From Cryptomeria japonica (Eukaryota; Streptophyta; Pinopsida; Cupressales; Cupressaceae): DNA of 64,000 nt. The notes under the pieces are model-generated. The model searched no databases. It had not been told where the DNA came from and worked only from the letters and a program-made list of their open reading frames with translations. Positions within the stretch are counted from its first letter, which is position 1. The number at the start of each line of letters is the position of its first letter. Of this stretch, positions 44,982 to 57,283 are shown one piece after another. The translations under genes were made by a program, and so were the position numbers. The DNA lies in contig NC_081406.1 of the NCBI RefSeq assembly GCF_030272615.1, positions 172,740,861 through 172,804,860 on the forward strand, written 5' to 3'.

Positions 44982-46305
44982 CTATGTCTTGATGTTGAGA
45001 CTCACAATTTGATCTTGAAGCTTTGAGAAACTAGATATTTGTAACTTGATGTGACCTTGTTGTACAAGGGAACTCAATGTGACAAAATCCAAACCTTTGC
45101 AACTCACTTCATGAGAGATCACAAAGCCTTCCCTTCCTTTCTCTAAAGAATACTCATGGCACTTCAGTGTGCCATCATAGCAAGCAGTCATATGATACTT
45201 GACTCGAACATCCAAACTATGTCTGATCACTTCTCCCATTCACATGCGAACAATTAGGCTTGTACAACCATCTGAACATATTTGTTAACTTTTGCCAACA
45301 AGACCCATCAATCCAACCATAATCAATCTTCATACAACCTTTCTTAGATTGTCCATTCATCTCTTTGTTCCAACATGTCTTTTCACAATGATTCTTCAAC
45401 CCACAAATTGAACAAGGGTGAAGATCCCAACACTTGTCTTCTTTATGTCCTTCTCTATGGCAATGTGAACATTGAATTCTTTCAACTAATTTGCACGAGC
45501 TTGCAACACTAGAAACATCAAATCTCACTTTCTTACAATATCCAAGACCTTCATACTTTGGTCTCATAATTGGCTAAATGGGCTCTTGAATTCCTTGCTC
45601 ATGCTTTCCCAAACCTTTTCCTTTATAACCCATTTTCTGCATCATCTTCATACCAATATTATTTTTAGAATAACCTTTGTTTTTAATATCACAACTTGAA
45701 TCTGTGCATGCAAACAAATCCTTACTTTCAACTTGACCATCTTCACCTAAACAAACATTAGGTACATCATTCATATCAACTGAAGGACACAAATCACTTG
45801 TATCACATGTGACATCACACACTATTGGTTTTACTTTCAAAATCTCATTTTCTTTTATCAACACTTATAGTTGTTTCTCCAAATCTTCATTTGAACTCTT
45901 AACTTTCAACAATTTCTTTTCAAGAGTATCATTTCACAAGAGCAATCATAGATATCCTTTCTCAATTGCTTTATAATTTCTGTCAATTCTGGATTACACT
46001 TTTTCAATCTCATCAATTCATCTTTCAAACAATCTTTCTCACAAATTAAACTTGCATTATATTTTTTTAGCTCTTTTACCTATTTTCCCCATTAAAAATA
46101 AATTAATTTCAGCTACTCCAAGAGTTCTGAACACTTCTTTTACTTCTTCGACAATGAAAATCAATAATTTCACCAACCATCTTATTTTTTCTCTCTATTT
46201 TTTATGGCTGAAATATTCTACACCTTTCATAATCTGGGTTTCCTATTTTATACCAAAAGAAATTTCTTTGATGGTAGAGACTGGCTGAAACACTTCTTCA
46301 TAAAC
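44982..46305 (-). pseudogene. Gag-like ORF: coiled coil, G-patch, two zinc knuckles
   Basis: One minus-strand frame can be followed with stops and a shift. An N-terminal segment (VYEEVFQPVSTIKEISFG, two TAG) leads into a coiled coil (CEKDCLKDELMRLKK, then DTLEKKLLKVKSSNEDLEKQ) with a frameshift near 45935 and TAA near 45867. Then comes a clear G-patch (NIGMKMMQKMGYKGKGLGKH, about 45600-45660). After one TAG (45574) the frame continues with a YEGLGY phrase, a CCHC knuckle (CSHCHREGHKEDKC) and a second C/H cluster (CSICGLKNHCEKTC). G-patches bind RNA helicases or RNA; here it may replace part of a capsid/nucleocapsid function. The last part changes frame at about 45239-45217. No enzyme domain. 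Confidence 0.72.
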
Positions 46306-46365
46306 TATACTCTTTTTTAATTGCACACCCACGATTTTCTACAACACTGTATGCCCAATTGTCCT

Positions 46366-46377
46366 GCTCTGATACCA
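46366..46377 (-). other. Primer-binding site of G-patch element
   Basis: Minus strand TGGTATCAGAGC, two bases from the LTR edge at 46380. Confidence 0.85.
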
Positions 46378-46379
46378 TT

Positions 46380-46680
46380 TGTAGAATCTAAAACAAAAGA
46401 TAAAGAAACAAGAAATCTTTTGACACACACACAAATATTTTATTCAAATCTGGAAAACCCAATTACATTGTTGCAGGCCACACTAAACATTGCAATTCAA
46501 TAATTTTCATAGAGATTGCAGCCTCTTCCAACAAATAGTTCATTCCTGATTACATTCCATGTATTCATTGTGCATTATTTAATTAAAAAATAATTAAACG
46601 AGTCTCGAAACATAACTAAATAAAACTATAATAGTCTCCTAAAAATAAAACAATGCATGTGGGTGCACGTGCTTTATTCC
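46380..46680 (-). repeat. 5' LTR of G-patch element, interrupted
   Basis: Starts TGTAGAATCT. Matches 44578-44851 and breaks off after ATTCC, where the chromovirus begins. The remainder should lie beyond the right window edge. Confidence 0.78.
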
Positions 46681-47369
46681 TGTAATGGCCCGCCAGGAAC
46701 TCCGAAGGAAAACCCACAACAAGGGTGAAACAATTTTTTTTTTCAAGTATAAACATCATAAGTGCATTTACACAACATGCACGATAACACAAGCGGAAGA
46801 CTTATACCAGAATTCCTTAAGGGTTACCAACGAAGAATAACTTCCACAAAAACCATAAATTCCACATATGCAGCATAACTCAATGATCACAAGAAGCCAA
46901 AGTCAAATAAAGATTCATCATAGAAAGATTGAAAGGATACAACATAATTTCCACTTCAATAAGTATTTACTAACATCATCAAGGAAACTTGATAAAAACA
47001 TCCAAACATAGGATTACATTGCTCTTCCAATACATAGCTTCTAAATAAACATATAGGATAGATCCCATCCAATTACAAGGTTACATAAGATCGTTATTAC
47101 AATGATACAATGACCACATAGGTCTACCAATACAAATAACCTTCAAAACATGAGATGAAGCATGAGTCACGAACCACAAGAACACCCATAAAACCAATCC
47201 TCGCATGAAGGCACAAATCTGAACATCTGATGCAAAGTGGCACTACCACCCGACCATGTAATTCCAAAATGGAATCACCCCAATGTGCTAGGAGATAGAT
47301 GAGGACCCTCAAAAGGGCATAAGCATGACATGGTCAACAAAACAATATGACTCCATGATAGCACAATAA
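46681..47369 (-). repeat. Chromovirus 3' LTR, left part
   Basis: Matches 62466-63160 closely. Broken by the Copia insertion after AATAA. Confidence 0.9.
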
Positions 47370-48839
47370 TGATAGTTCTGATACTTAATATAAGTACGGA
47401 TCTGATAGCCAACAAGATGAGAGAGGGGCGGTGAATCATACAAACTTAATCATTAATGAAAACATCAGATTCAACCTCGGTAACATATATCAGTCATAGA
47501 ATAAAAAATGTCAAACATGCAAACTCAAAAGCAAATGAACAATATAAACCTCATAACACCAGATTTATCATGGAAACCAAAATAGGGAAAAACTATTGTG
47601 GGATTTTGGACCCACTAAGAAATATACTCTTCTAGAGTATGCTCGGTTAAAAGCCAATCCTGTTAAAGATTACAAAACACATTGCTAGATGTGACCTGGT
47701 TAAAGGATTTCCCTCAAATCTGTTAGGATCTTCACTTTGTTAGAAGTGACCTTGTCAAAGGATTTCAAACACTCATTTAGAATGTCACCTTGTTAGAGGA
47801 TTTACTTATAAGACTGTTAAGTCCACTCGGTTAAGAGATTTCCTGTTACTTTCACAAGCTAATAGTAATACAATCTATTTGCAACTCTACATCTAAAATG
47901 CTAAAGCAGATTCTTATTTGTTCAACACAATCTAGACATAGAACTATTCTGGTCTATCTGTTGGGCATCAATACTCTGTTATTCCAACAGGTTTTCAAGC
48001 TTCTGTGCTCGGTGATCACTATGTAGCATCCCTGTGCATACACTTGCCCGCATTCATTGTTTATCAACAGTTTCCTATTTATAAACAATCATCTAACCGC
48101 TTAATCTCCTTGATCACATTTCCCATGATCAATCATAGCCATCAGATCTTCAATCTTGTCCAGGTTCATTGTATCTTACGATCTGAAAAACATTTTACCC
48201 TGCCTCGAAAGTTGCACAATCATCTTGGAACTTGTGTTAGGGTAATGCGGTTCAATCTTGGCTATAGATCTTCTTGCCGACTTTCCATTGCCTTAGATTT
48301 GTTAACAAACTTCTTCCACGGCTTGCCAGTCATTGATCCGCTCCAACTCATCAGCTTCTTTCATTAAATATCACATGTAACCATTTAATGCATTCTGTTA
48401 TAGCTCGGTTACAACTCGGTGAATACTAAACTTTACTCGGTAGACATTCTGTCTTCATTAACCGACTGCGATAACCTTAGGGTTTACCGACTAGGTTCTT
48501 TGCCTGATAACATAGTGTAGTATTAATCTTTACATTTTACAACATATGTATGATGTTAAAACAATCTAAAACATCAAGATCTCATCATTGTCTGACTTGG
48601 TAGAGTTGCCCATTGAATAAATTATCCCTTTATTCATCATATTCTTTCATGTGTCTTTACCGACTTCTTTATAATCTTCATATCATATTTCTTAAGATAT
48701 GGCAACATCATACTGAATTAGAAAATCAATTTCTTGACATCAATGACAAAATAATAATATCAAGACAATAAAACATCTTTAATCAGTTATGTCCATAATC
48801 ATCAACAACCTTCTCAATATCCTTGTTATATTGCCAACA
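47370..48839 (-). repeat. Copia 3' LTR
   Basis: TGATAGTTCTG...TTGCCAACA. Contains a minus-strand TATAAATA (48083-48076) and CTTTAACAAGGT-like and ACCGAGT phrases. About 20 bp longer than its partner, partly from a GTGAATACTAAACTTTACTC segment missing in the other. Confidence 0.94.
48076..48083 (-). promoter_or_regulatory. TATA box in Copia LTR
   Basis: TATAAATA on the minus strand, conserved in the other LTR at 54190-54183. Confidence 0.55.
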
Positions 48840-48853
48840 ATCTCCCCCTTTGG
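48840..48853 (-). other. Copia polypurine tract
   Basis: Minus strand GCCAAAGGGGGAGAT immediately before the LTR start TGTTGGCAAT. Confidence 0.88.
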
Positions 48854-49279
48854 CATTGATGGCAAAACCAATTGATTTGACCGTTAAGAATTCGGAATGA
48901 TGTGATTCTGAAATGCTGAAATGCTCTCCCCCATACATCAGACTTATCTTCTGATTTTCTCTCAATCTTCTCAGATCTTCTCCTCCTTGGGTGGTCTTCT
49001 CTCCCTTGTAGTCTTCTCCCCCTTTGACAAGAATGCCAAAAAGAAAAGAACTAAAACATAAGTTGTTTCTGTAAGAAGTTATTTCCTGCTGATGTGTATC
49101 AACTGAGTGTCGGTTAGAGCATTTGTTTACAATTCCTGTTCCCCATATCATTTTTTGTATTATCCCAATATTGTTCCAGTACACTTTCAAAAAAGCATTC
49201 TTAAAGTGTATCACTCCAGCATCAGCTCCTTAAAAGATATTCAATAGATTCATTGAAGTGATGCTTTCACTGAACTCGG
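48854..49279 (-). other. Copia 3' untranslated spacer
   Basis: Between the pol stop and the PPT; the minus-strand open segment 49214-48783 has no domain features. Confidence 0.5.
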
Positions 49280-50815
49280 TCAGTGAGTAAGAGATAGGGG
49301 TAGGACCCCTAACTTACTTCTGAGATATTCAAAAGTGTCCTTTGGTAGTGGCTTGGTGAAGATATCAACTATTTGTTCTTTTGTGTTAACATATTCTAAC
49401 ACCACTTTCTTTTCATGAGCTTCTTCTCTAAGATATGATATTTGATAGATATGTGTTTTGTCTTAGAGTGCATAATAGGGTTCTTTGAAATATTAATGGC
49501 ACTAGTATTGTCACAGAATATAGTTACTGGATCGGTAACTTTCTCATTTATACCTTCCAACAATTGTTTGATCCATGCAATGATGGTACAATTTAGTGCT
49601 GCAGCAACATATTCAGCTTCGGCTGTTGACTGAGAAACACATCCTTATTTCTTGCTAAGCCAACTCACTAGTCTTTCTCCTAAGAAGAAAGCTCCTCCAC
49701 TTGTACTTTTCCTGTCATCAATGTTGCCTGCCCAATCAACATCAGTATAGACTTTCAAATCAAAATCATTTCCTTTATGATATGCTAAGCCATAATCTTC
49801 AGTGCCTTTCAAGTATCTGAAAATTCTTTTGATTGTTGTCATGTGTATTTCCTAAGGATCTGTAGAGAATCTTGCAACAATACCTACTGCATGTGCTATA
49901 TCAGGCCTGCTATGAACAACATATTGTAGTTTTCCAATCATGGATCGGTAGAGTGTCTCATCAACAGATGCAGATTCATCATTCTTTGATAGTTTGCAGT
50001 TTGTAGTCATAGGAGTACTTACTGGCTTTGAATCCTCCATTCCAAATTTCTTCAAGATTTCCTTTATGTATTTGGATTGAGTAATGAAAATTTCATTTTT
50101 CATTTGTAGTATCTGTAAGCCTATAAAATACTTTATCTCACCGATTAATGACATCTCAAATTCTTTGCTCATTTCATTACCAAAGTTCTTGCATAAAGAG
50201 TCATTTCCACAAAATATAATATCATCAACAAATATTGCTGAGATTCGTATTCCATTTTCATCATTCTTCATGTACATGTTGTTGTTCTCACTTGTCCTTA
50301 TAAAACCAATCTTAATCAAATAAGAGTGCAGTCTTTCATACCATGCTCTAGGTGCTTGTTTCAGACCATATAAAGCTTTGTTCAATTTACATACCTGATC
50401 TTTATTATTGTCTTCAACAAATCTTTTATTTGACATCCATTTGATATACCTTGAAGTTTTTGAAAGCGGCATATGCCAACAATGTTCTAACTCCTTCAAG
50501 TTTGGCAACAGGTGCAAAAATCTCACCATAATCAATTCCTTCTTCTTGGGCATAACCTTTGCAAACCAATCTTGCTTTGTTCCAAATGACCTCACCTTTC
50601 TCATTTAGCTTGTTTCTAAAGATCCACTTTGTACCGATTACATTTTTGTCCTTAGGTCTTGGGACTAGTGTCCATGTGTCATTCTTCTTGATTTGATCAA
50701 TCTCTTCAGTCATAGCATTTATCCAATATTCACTGTTGAATGCCTCTTTTACTATTCTTGGTTCAAATTCAGATATCAAACATGTGTTATGTCTCAGTTT
50801 GTTCCTTGTCATCAC
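49280..50815 (-). pseudogene. Copia reverse transcriptase and RNase H
   Basis: RT starts with [30 protein letters not shown] and [19 protein letters not shown], then VYQMDVK. Here the conserved SAFLNG...EQPPG segment is missing, and the sequence jumps, with a frame change near 50430, to FVEDNNKDQVCKLNKALYGL and KQAPRAW. The catalytic FVDDIIF is intact. RNase H holds TDVDWAGNIDDRKSTSG and, after a TAA at about 49644, STAEAEYVAAALNCTIIAW. It ends with TKPLPKDTFEYLRSKLGVL and TGA at 49280. A TAG near 49850 is a third break. Enzyme of cDNA synthesis; inactive by deletion and stops. Confidence 0.88.
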
Positions 50816-51921
50816 TAGATCATCCTTATCTCCTATAATCTGACTTGGTGCATGATGTCTTCTGACATATTTGGCTAATACAGGCTTGGTAGGCTCTCTA
50901 TGATCCTCTTCATCACTCGGTAACTGGATATCTTCCTCATTTCCTTCAACAATTATCTCGAAGGACTTTTCGGTTGCACATAGACAAATTCATCATAGTC
51001 TTTTGGTTCTTTGGAATTCCTGTCATCAGTTCTTTTTGCAAATTCATCAATTTTTACATTTGCACTTTCTACTATTTTTTTAGATGATTTGATCAGACAT
51101 TTAAATGCTTTGCTTCTAGAAGAATATCCTATAAATGTTCTTTCTTCACTTTTCTGATCAAACTTGCCATTTCTATCATCTTTATGAACATAGCATTTGC
51201 TTCCAAAGATCTTAAAATAACTTACGTTAGGTTTCTTGCCATACCAGATTTCATAAGTTGTCTTCAAAGTACCTTTCTTCAGTTGAACTCAGTTCAAGGT
51301 GTAAACAGCTGTGCTTATTGCTTCTCTCCAAAATGTTTGTGAAACCTTCTTCTCAATCATCAGTGTTCTAACACAATCCACAATAGATCTGTTTCTTCTT
51401 TCCGCTATTCCATTATGTTGTGGAGTCCTCAGTGTAGAGACTTGTCTTTTAATACCATGATCATTGCAAAATAGATTGAACTCATCAGATGTGAACTCTC
51501 CTCCTTTATCTAATCTAAGATATTTCAGTTGTCTTCTTGTTTCATTTTCAACTCTAGCCTTGTACCATTTAAACATTTGAAAAGCTTCTGATTTTTCTTT
51601 TAAAAACATTACTGACATCATCCTTGAATAATCATCCACAAATAATATAAAATACTTATCACCATAATAAGTTTGAACTTTCATAGGACCACAAAGATCA
51701 GTGTGTACAAGATCTAAAATTCCCTTAGAAGTGTAGGACTTACTTGTAAAGTTGGATCTTGTCATCTTGCCCATTTGGCATTCTCGGCACATAGCATTCT
51801 CAGGTTTTTCAAGACTCGGTAAACCTCTTACTCTGAGCTTCTTACTTATCTTTATCAAATTATCAAAATTAACATGACAAAACCTTTTATGCCATAACCA
51901 GGTGTTATCAATCTTTGCATG
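50816..51921 (-). pseudogene. Copia integrase
   Basis: On the minus strand: pre-integrase zinc region (WLWHKRFCHVNFDNL, CRECQMGK), catalytic core with HTDLCGP (D), RLDKGGEF (D) and HNGIAERRNR (E), then IWYGKKPNVSYFKIFGSKCY and FIGYSSRSKAFKC. An in-frame TGA at 51287-51289 (LN*VQL) breaks it. The tail up to the RT contains acidic linker sequence. All three catalytic residues are visible. Confidence 0.88.
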
Positions 51922-52446
51922 CTAACACTTGTTGTGAGTTGAGTCAAGGTGAAATGTATTACCTTTTGTTTGTGTCCCGGTAGCAGCTAACTTTCCATTC
52001 TTGTCATGAACTTTGACAATTCCTTTCTGAAATTCTATTCGGTAACCTGTGTTGTTTAGTTGTGCTACACTCAACAAAATATATTTCAAACCTTCAACCC
52101 AATAAACATCATTGCATCCTGCTTTATCAAGAAGTGTTATGGATCCTTTACCTCTTACCGGACATGGTGCATCATTACCAAATCTAACATAGCCTCCATC
52201 ATAATCTTCTAACATAACAAACTTGTGTTTATCTCCTGTCATATGATGTAAGCATCCACTATCTATAATCCAAGAATCACTAGTGTTTATGTGAGATATT
52301 AGGTCTTTTTCTTCATACCTTTCTTCATCTGATCCATCCTTGATAGCCACATAAACAACTTCCTCTGTATCAGTCTCATCTGATTTATCATCTTCAAATT
52401 CCTCATCAGCAATTAAGTAGATCTTTCTATCTCTTCTTCTAAAGTC
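51922..52446 (-). pseudogene. Copia protease region
   Basis: SWIIDSGCLHHMTGDKHKF carries the D-S-G active site of Copia retropepsins (the common form is DSGCSHHMTG, here with Leu for Ser). It continues GGYVRFGNDAPCPVRGKGSI to a TAG (51922) that precedes the integrase zinc region. Same frame as gag apart from TGA at 52447. Confidence 0.85.
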
Positions 52447-53412
52447 TCAGTGACCTCTGTAATGATTATCTTTCTGTCTGTCATCTTGGTAATCTCTCTT
52501 TTCAGTGAAATCTTTTTCAGGACAGTTAGAAGCCATATGTCCAATCTTATCACAATTGAAACATTTCAAGGGTAGTTTTCCCTTATACTTACCTTTGCCT
52601 CTTGGTAACCTTTTGGCCAATAGTGCTTCAAACTCTTCTTGCTTTCTGATTTCTTCATACAGTTTGTGTACCTCCTCCATGTTCTTCTGAAATCTTTCAC
52701 TTGCTCCACTATGGTCTCCTTCAGAGTACTTATACTTTCTTTCATTGTAATCATTAGATTTATTCAGATGAAAAGCACTAAATGCAGATTCAACTTTATT
52801 TACCGATGACCCACTGCTATCAAAATTACTTAACTCAAATGCATGTAGCTTACCAATAGTAGCATCCAAAGAAACTGGCATATTAGGTACAGACCTCAAT
52901 TCATTGATTGCAAAAACTCGAATTGCATAGGCAGGTAGAAGGGTTCTTAACAACTTACTTGTCACATCCTTTTCTTCAATATTTCCTCCTGTTCCTTTGA
53001 TTTGATTTACAATCTCCTTTAGTCTTGTACTGTACTGGGTTATGTTCTCACCTTCATTCATCCTCATAGATTCAAGTTTTCCTCTTAGACTATCAACTTT
53101 TGCTCTTTGAACATGTTCATCTCCTCCATATACATATATGAGCTTAGTCCACATAGCCTTCGCATCATTGCTACCTTCTAGATCATTAAACTTAGAATCG
53201 GTCAATGCAGATGTTATTTCAATCATTGTTTGAATGTGTTCTTGCTTTGCCTTTATCTCTTCCATAGTCAATGGATAGGTGCTTGGTGCAACAAAATCAT
53301 TCTCCAAATAGTATATAGCATATTTTCCAACTCCTGATAGATGTAGCTTCATCCTTTTCTGCCATGTAGAGAAACTTGACTTATTCAGCTTAGGTGCATC
53401 CCTCTTATACAT
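52447..53412 (-). pseudogene. Copia gag
   Basis: ATG at 53412; 321 codons to a TGA that was probably CGA. UBN2-type core: FSTWQKRMKLHLSGVGKYAI, AKAMWTKLIYVYGGDEHVQR, MRMNEGENITQYSTRLKEIV and LLRTLLPAYAIRVFAI. A zinc knuckle CFNCDKIGHMASNC lies near the C-terminus. Forms the virus-like particle core in active elements. Almost intact in itself. Confidence 0.9.
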
Positions 53413-53462
53413 CTTGGATCTTTAACTCAAGTGCCTTTAAACTTTCCTTTCGGAGTCCAAAC

Positions 53463-53473
53463 CTCTGATACCA
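53463..53473 (-). other. Copia primer-binding site
   Basis: Minus strand TGGTATCAGAG, complementary to initiator Met tRNA, beside the LTR edge at 53476. Confidence 0.9.
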
Positions 53474-53475
53474 AT

Positions 53476-54924
53476 TGATAGTTCTGATACTTAATATAAG
53501 TACAGATCTGATAACCAACAAGATGAGAGGGGGGGGGGTGAATCATACAAACTTAATCATTAATGAAAACATCAGATTCAACCTCGGTAACATATATCAG
53601 CCATAGAATAAAAATTGTCAAACATGCAAACTCAAAAGCATATGAACAATATAAACCTCATAACACCAGATTTATCGTGGAAACCCAAATAGGGAAAAAC
53701 CACTGTGGGATTTCGGACCCACTAAGAATTATACTCTTCTAGAGTATGCTTGGTTAAAAGCCAATCTTGATAAAGATTACAAAACACATTGCTAGATGTG
53801 ACCCAGTTAAGGGATTTCCTTCAGATCTGTTAGGATCTTCACTTTGTTAGAAGTGACCTTGTCAAAGGATTTCAAACACTCATTTAGAATGTCACCTTGT
53901 TAGAGGATTTACTTATAAGACTGTTAAGTCCACTCGGTTAAGAGATTTCCTGTTACTTTCACAAGCTAACAGTAATACAATCTATCTGCAACTTTACATC
54001 TAAAATGCTAAAGTAGATTCTTATTTGTTCAACACAATCTCGACATAGAACTATTCTAGTCTATCTGCTGGGCATCAATACTCTATTATTCCAATAGGTT
54101 TTCAAGCTTCTATGCTCAGTGATCACTATGTAGCATCCCTATGCATACACTTGCCCGCATTCATTGTTTATCAACAGTTTCCTATTTATAAACAATCATC
54201 TAACCGCTTAATCTCCTTGATCACATTTCCCATGATCAATCATAGCCATCAAATCTTCAATCTTGTCCAGGTTCATTGTATCTTATGATCTGAAAATATT
54301 TTACCCTGCCTCGAAACTTGCACAATCATCTTGGAACTTGTGTTAGGGTAATGTGGTTCAATCTGAGTTGTAGATCTTCTTGTTGACTTTCCATTGCCTT
54401 AGATTTGTTAACAAACTTCTTCCACGGCTTGCCAATCATTGATCTTCTCTAGCTCATCAACTTCTTTCATTAAATATCACATGTAACCATTTAATGCATT
54501 TTGTTATAGCTCGGTTACAACTCGGTAGACATTCTGTCTTCATTAACCGACTGCGATAACCTTAGGGTTTACCGATTGGGTTCTTTGCCTGATAACATAG
54601 TGTAGTATTAACCTTTACATTTTACAACATATGTATGATGTTAAAACAATCTAAAACATCAAGATCTCATCATTGTCTGACTCGGTAGAGTTGCCCATTG
54701 AATAACTTATCCCTTTATTCATCATATTTTTTCCTGTGTCTTTACCAACTTCTTTATAATCTTCATATCATATTTCTTAAGATATGGCAACATCATACTA
54801 AATTAGAAAATTAATTTCTTGACATCAATGACAAAATAATAATATCAAGACAGTAAAACATCTTTAATCAGTTATGTCCATAATCATCAACAACCTTCTC
54901 AATATCCTTGTTATATTGCCAACA
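53476..54924 (-). repeat. Copia 5' LTR
   Basis: 1449 bp, same ends as 47370-48839. It holds a G(10+) run at about 53528-53538 and TATAAATA at 54190-54183. Confidence 0.94.
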
Positions 54925-55843
54925 AATAAGACTCCACAAGAGTCCCAGTGACTCAACTTCACAAACACAAGTGAACTGACATCACAAAACACAAGTGAAC
55001 CAAATGAGAGAGTGTCATCACATAGCTTAAGATGGTTACCCTAGTAGAGCCTCCATAGGTCCCGGCTCACTATCCTGGTAACCTCTCCCGGTCGTCCGGC
55101 TCCAACAAGTCTTATGCGGACCCTACCAGCCTTTCGTGTAGACAAGGTATTTGGTTTGCCATTCCATGCCTTCTCTGTACATTATGAGCCCTATACTAAC
55201 ACTCACCTATGCACGAGGTACATTTATCTTTATTAATGTTATGATACTACCCACCTAATCAATTCATTAGATTACCAGTTATTATCTGACTTTCGCTGGA
55301 TCGTAATGCCTACCACTTTGGGTCCAACCCCCAAGTGAAAGCCACTCTCTCAAAGGAAACTACACAAGCATGGTCACTCCCTAAGGACCCTATGGCAAAG
55401 CAGATAGCCATAACACCACTATCAAAAACAAGTGGTCAAACAAGGATATACTAACACTTGACTAACTATAAGGCAAAGCCACTACATGGTTAAGACAACG
55501 GAGCCAACATATATCACTTGGTCAAAGGTAACAATTACACCACCACAAGATTATTGAACCACGGACCAAAATATCACAATAAAAACATGCAAGGACAGCT
55601 AAATACATCAAATCCGTGCTCAGACAACCTTTGGAAATATCAGCATCATAAACACTTGCAACGTCATTGATTGAAAATTAAATAAAACACTCTTTTCTAG
55701 CAGTCACATCTAATCAATTTCCAAATCAATATTCCAAATCTACCATTTGAATCTCTAATTCATGCCTCAATTTTCATTGATAAATTTATTAACCACATAA
55801 TAAAAATCACATGAAAATCACATTACATCATGCAATACCACTT

Positions 55844-55985
55844 TGAACTAGTAACACTTACCTCTTTGAACAGGTAACACTTACCTCTTGAACATGTAAC
55901 ACTTACCTCTTCGAACCGGTAACACTTACCGCTTTGAACATGTAACACTTACCTCTTTGAATAGGTAACACTTACCTCTTTGAAC
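55844..55985. repeat. 23-bp tandem repeat in chromovirus LTR
   Basis: GAAC(A)NGGTAACACTTACCTCTT units start at 55844, 55868, 55890, 55913, 55936 and 55959, a six-unit array. Confidence 0.92.
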
Positions 55986-57249
55986 ATCTATTTCCATAAT
56001 TATTTCACGGGCACACACATACAGTGCCAATCTCCAAAATTTCAAGGAAGAGTTTACCAGCAAGGTAAATGGTGAAATAAACACACTGGAAAGAATAGAT
56101 AGCCAAATCATGACAGAATAGAAACAAGGATGCACCCAGAAAGCCCAATCTAAAATTATTTCTTCTCAAAGAAGAGGTAAATCAATAAATTGATTTCCAA
56201 GAACAAAACACATAGCAGATAGAGAAATGAACCATTTCTTTCTTGAATGCAACCATATGATATAGATTTCACAAAACCAACAGTAATAAACACTAATTCT
56301 TCCATTTCAACTATTCCACAAACATCTACAGGAAGATTGTATAAATTTCCATGCACAGGTAGCAAACTGAAAAATTACAAAAAAAATTCAAAAACAAGAA
56401 GGAAACCTCCAACCTTGAAGCAATTATCAAGCAAAAGGGATGAGGAAACTCCAGTCTTGCAGCCAGATCGAATTTCTAGCTCCTTCAGGAAGTTTTTCCT
56501 GAATTTTCTCTCCAAAAATTCTCTTCTTCTCCTGTCGTGAATCCCCAGAATGGATGCCCAAAAATATCTTTTAACCCAAGCTTCTAGGTTAAAGTTTTTC
56601 ATCCAATCAAATTTAAATATTTTAAAACTAAAAGGCAATCAGATTTATTTCTTTCCCAAAAATAATAATTCTTTCCAATGATTAAATTAAAAAGGCCAAA
56701 TGGAAAATTAAAAAGGAAAGCCTTTATTTAGTTCTTTTTACATAAATGCTTCATTCAACATAAGTATTTAACCTTTTTAAATGACTAGGCAATTTATTTA
56801 TTTCACAAAAATACATTATGCAATTTACACAATAAATTACTCCATTTAACCATTTAATCTAGCAATCATTAATTTAAATAAATCAATAATCACAAAGCAT
56901 ATAAATTAAATGATTACGCCAACACAAGATAGCATCATCCATTTAAATTAAATAACCATTCAAATAAACGGAAACGCATAAAACCAAGACAGATCAAATG
57001 ACAACTCTCAAATGACCAAACCAAGGCACCATGACACACCTAACAGTCAGACGGGGAATCACAACCGACTGACAACACTCATACGAGTGTAACTGCGATC
57101 AAGCTAGGGTACAACAACTATCTCCTCGACTCCCATCGGATATATAAGGCATGCTCAAACCTGCGAAACCGGGTGGAGTCAATACCCCATACCTACTCCG
57201 TACTAGTACCTGCAATAGCCTGCACCAAAGAACCACACATGCATATAGA

Positions 57250-57251
<2 letters not shown>

Positions 57252-57281
<30 letters not shown>
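57252..57281. repeat. (TA)n microsatellite
   Basis: About fifteen TA units within the chromovirus LTR. Confidence 0.95.

Positions 57282-57283
<2 letters not shown>

Larger units (their letters stand above)
44578..46680 (-). mobile_element. Small G-patch/zinc-knuckle LTR element (non-autonomous)
   Basis: Direct repeats at 44578-44851 and 46413-46680 match (from AAATCTTTTGACAC to GTGGGTGCAC(A/G)TGCTTTATTCC). A minus-strand Met PBS (TGGTATCAGAGC) lies at 46377-46366, next to the right LTR edge at 46380. The interior is only about 1.4 kb with one gag-like ORF and no pol. The right (5') LTR is interrupted at 46680/46681 by the chromovirus. The left LTR lacks the first 33 bp seen in the right one. 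Confidence 0.75.
47370..54924 (-). mobile_element. Full-length Ty1/Copia element
   Basis: LTRs 47370-48839 (1470 bp) and 53476-54924 (1449 bp), TSD AATAA (47365-47369, 54925-54929), PBS at 53473-53463, PPT at 48853-48840. On the minus strand: gag (UBN2, zinc knuckle), protease, integrase, RT, RNase H, the Copia order. Length 7,555 bp. A handful of in-frame stops and one deletion in RT make it inactive. It lies inside the chromovirus 3' LTR and is the youngest layer here. Confidence 0.95.

Noticed and set aside
46681-46720. 5S rRNA-like sequence (CCGCCAGGAACTCCGAAG), as in Cassandra TRIMs
   Set aside because: Only a short resemblance; it is the chromovirus LTR edge and lacks the 5S internal control regions.
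48005-48367. 120-codon plus-strand ORF
   Set aside because: Lies wholly inside the Copia LTR, opposite to the element, and is broken in the second LTR copy.
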